64,000 nt of DNA from Phoronis australis (taxonomy: Eukaryota > Phoronida > Phoronidae), in assembly GCA_002633005.1 (NCBI GenBank), contig NMRA01000034.1, positions 891,766-955,765 of the forward strand. Direction: 5' to 3'. A model generated the notes under the pieces. The model made no database searches and was not told the origin of the DNA. It saw only the letters and a list, made by a program, of their open reading frames with translations. Below are positions 61,719-64,000 of this stretch, one piece after another (position 1 is the first letter of the stretch; every line of letters starts with the position of its first letter). Position numbers and translations under genes: made by a program.

Positions 61719-64000
61719 CTACAACAGTTAAACGTTCAAGTATTCATATAATATAAAATAATACAGTGACCAGGCGATAATATAGTAACAATATTGGTGC
61801 TCTTCGGTAGAATCAAATGTTTGTTTTGGAATTGAGATGCATTTCAGCTTGAATTCTTCATTGCACCGGGAAGTGACACCCGGATTATATCCTTTATATG
61901 CGACTGTCGCTTTCGTTCCACTTGTTATGGTTTACGATAGCAAGAGTTATTGCGATCAATTGTGTGGTGTTAAAATATTTATAAGCCAGCACTTTCTGTC
62001 ATGGAGACCACTGCAGTAGAGGTGTAAACCAATGCCAAATGGAGCATTGGTTCCTATTATCCAGGAAACGAAGTCTCAGCTTCACAATTTCTCTGCATGT
62101 GTATTTTTAAAATTCGATTTTGTCATAATTGACCTTTAAAAATACACGGATCCGTTAGATTACGATGGCATATGGAATGCCAGTCATCGTTAGAAGAATG
62201 AAACCAACAAATGGAAACAACAACAACAACAAAAAAAAAAAGAAACGTACACCCACATGTGCATCCAACATGAATGAGAGCAAGTGCTCACCAACCGCTT
62301 GCCTCCGTGCATTCCATCTTGTTTTTCTTGAAGCTAAGACGTATGTCACAAGAAGGGAAAAACATGCATGAATTTACTTGAAGTTGCCTGTCGTAGACAG
62401 GGTCATCGATGATGCTATACATGTATAATATGAAGAGCAATATACGCAAGGTGATGTTGCCTGTGAAGTATTGGTTTTCACCTTTCTGTGGACGCCTTCA
62501 GCAGGGAGAGATCTCAAGGCGTGTCTCCGAATTCGAGTCCCGCCATCATAATCAGACAATTTTCTGACAATATTTCTGCAGAGGAATGTTTCGTTAAAGT
62601 GTACGCAACATGACTCTAGTACCTCAAAATAAATTTTATTATTATATCTTACTTGATTTCAGTGCCTTTAGTGCACAGTTCATGAAGAAACACGTAAAAA
62701 TTGAAAAAAATAATAATTATGTACAACGTCATGGGTTGAACCCAAGTCGTTCGGCACACTGTTCGGATCAGCAACTAAGTGTATAGAGTGAAGTGAAAGT
62801 AAAGTATATTTAGCGTCGAGAAGGTTCGTAGAGGGATGAAAAGATGTGTTTGCGGAGGCTGCAGCAACAGCAGTCAGACGGAGAACGTCTCGGTGTTCCG
62901 AAGGACGCCAAAGTTGCGCAGTAGTGGCATCGATTCGTGCGCCGAACGAGAATGTGGGACCTCAGCGTGGACCAAGCGATTCTGTCCGGAGCCACTCTGA
63001 GTTCTGCCCACTTTGAGGAGTCGTGTTTCGACTCCAATCAGAGGAGATGTTACGATGAAGGCCTCGTTCAATAAAGGACAATATTTACTATTCAGAAACA
63101 TCGGCTCTTTATTCAGAATCGTCTGTTGGATGACTGGGTTGACTGGCCGAGCTCGAGGCCGCTTCTCTCGCGAGAGGATCCAGTTCGTAAGGCCTCAAAG
63201 TAGAAAAGTACGCAGCTGAAAACGTATCAAACTCGTTCTCGCTTTCGTGCAACCCCATTTCGTCATCCTGGCCACCATTCTCGTACGTTTCTTCATAGTA
63301 TTTGTTCATTTCTTGCTCATAATCGTTGTCTCTTTCAAATTCCCTACTCTCCTCCGTTGTTCAGTGCTAGTCGCTGATCTCTTGTGTTCAACCCATGATG
63401 TCGCATGGCGGGAAATGTGAAAATTGGTAAAATTGAAAGAGAAATCAAAATTTCGAGCTAAGGACACAAAATAATCATGGATTTGGCTAAATTTTACGTC
63501 ATACATTTAGTCTGTTACCACCGGTAATTCAAAATGTGCAAAAATCCATGGTGTGTACTGTTTAAAAGTTTGGTGTCAGAGATATGACTTAAAGGACACC
63601 TGTCAGTCGAGAAGCTAGTAAGGTAGACTGCTTTTTCGTTCACTAGGACTTCAATATCCAGACACAAGACGCATCAAAAACAGCCTACTTACAGCTCAGC
63701 AACAATTTCAACTGCATAGAGTGCAGCCGGTGGTAGCAGTTTTGGAAAGACTTACAGACACAAGGTAAGGGGGGATTTTCAAACACATTTTGCATAGTAT
63801 TTTTGAAGCTACGGGCTCTTCCAATTACGCACTCGAGTTTGAAAATTACTTACCTCGCTACCTTCTAATATTGCCGATAGATGGAGATGCATCCCGACAG
63901 TCGTTGATAGGGTTCTTGTTACTGTTTCTCAAGATTTTCATTGAAGGCGAGAGTAAGTCTAAGAAAAGCGTTTGGATACCGACACGGTCTAGATATTCTC
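61719..64000. other. Right end of the window, no supported complete gene
   Basis: I see a short LINE-like fragment (62810-63040), an acidic minus-strand frame of 66 codons (63109-63309) that ends beside an AATAAA, and AT-rich sequence. A minus-strand GTAAGT donor at about 63852 follows an open segment and may be an exon of the death-domain gene or of another gene, but nothing confirms it. Confidence 0.4.
62810..63040 (-). pseudogene. Possible LINE ORF2 C-terminal fragment
   Basis: The minus-strand frame has KWAELRVAPDRIAWSTLRSH, which resembles the A(Q/E)DRxxWRxLV block found at the end of ORF2 in several non-LTR elements. The surrounding frame is short and the zinc-knuckle part is not clear. 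Low confidence. Confidence 0.3.

Noticed and set aside
63109-63309. Acidic 66-codon minus-strand frame ending beside AATAAA
   Set aside because: No upstream splice site with open frame was found and no family is recognised; could be an LTR or gag remnant but unsupported.

Overview
This is a stretch of an animal (metazoan) nuclear genome. Protein-coding sequence is split by long introns with GT/AG borders and matching phases, repeats are abundant, and there are two assembly gaps and two isolated ambiguous bases. The gene content suggests a marine invertebrate deuterostome, with a hemichordate or cephalochordate the best guess: an OXSR1/STK39-type kinase, a somatomedin-B 7TM receptor, a GPI-type immunoglobulin-superfamily protein, a death-domain protein and a P2X7-type ballast domain. 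I cannot fix the species from sequence alone.

Layout. (1) 1-9820, minus strand: the 5' part of an OXSR1/STK39 (OSR1/SPAK) kinase gene; three coding exons (9763-9820, 1209-1321, 228-336) join in phase and the gene runs out of the window to the left. Its 8.4-kb intron 1 holds a decayed LINE, a tandem array built around GGGGTACGTACACTACA, and a 254-bp near-perfect inverted repeat. (2) About 10-16 kb: repeats, a GT microsatellite with an assembly gap, and MITEs. (3) 16277-19603, plus strand: a two-exon 726-residue receptor with signal peptide, somatomedin-B domain, long ectodomain and seven membrane helices. (4) 19.6-24.1 kb: no gene seen. (5) 48155-24134, minus strand: a ten-exon gene rebuilt here by splice signals and phase, coding for a 418-residue secreted or GPI-anchored protein with three Ig-like domains; intron 5 holds an array of repeats carrying at least 18 same-orientation CTCF-core-like sites. 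(6) 48.2-53.2 kb: no gene seen. (7) 60735-53255, minus strand: a coiled-coil plus death-domain protein whose intron is almost wholly made of three nested mobile elements; further in-frame exons lie upstream at 61.2-61.7 kb. (8) 61.8-64 kb: retroelement fragments.

The genes do not form an operon or an obvious pathway. The kinase is a general ion-transport and stress regulator, while the 7TM receptor, Ig protein and death-domain protein could all belong to surface recognition and signalling, but that is inference from domain type. The most notable non-coding structures are the CTCF-like array (29.2-31.9 kb), the GTACGTACACTAC array (6.3-7.6 kb), and a TTAA-flanked 3.2-kb element carrying a broken P2X7-ballast-domain open reading frame, which is itself interrupted by a 1.2-kb repeat and lies inside a larger hAT-like element.
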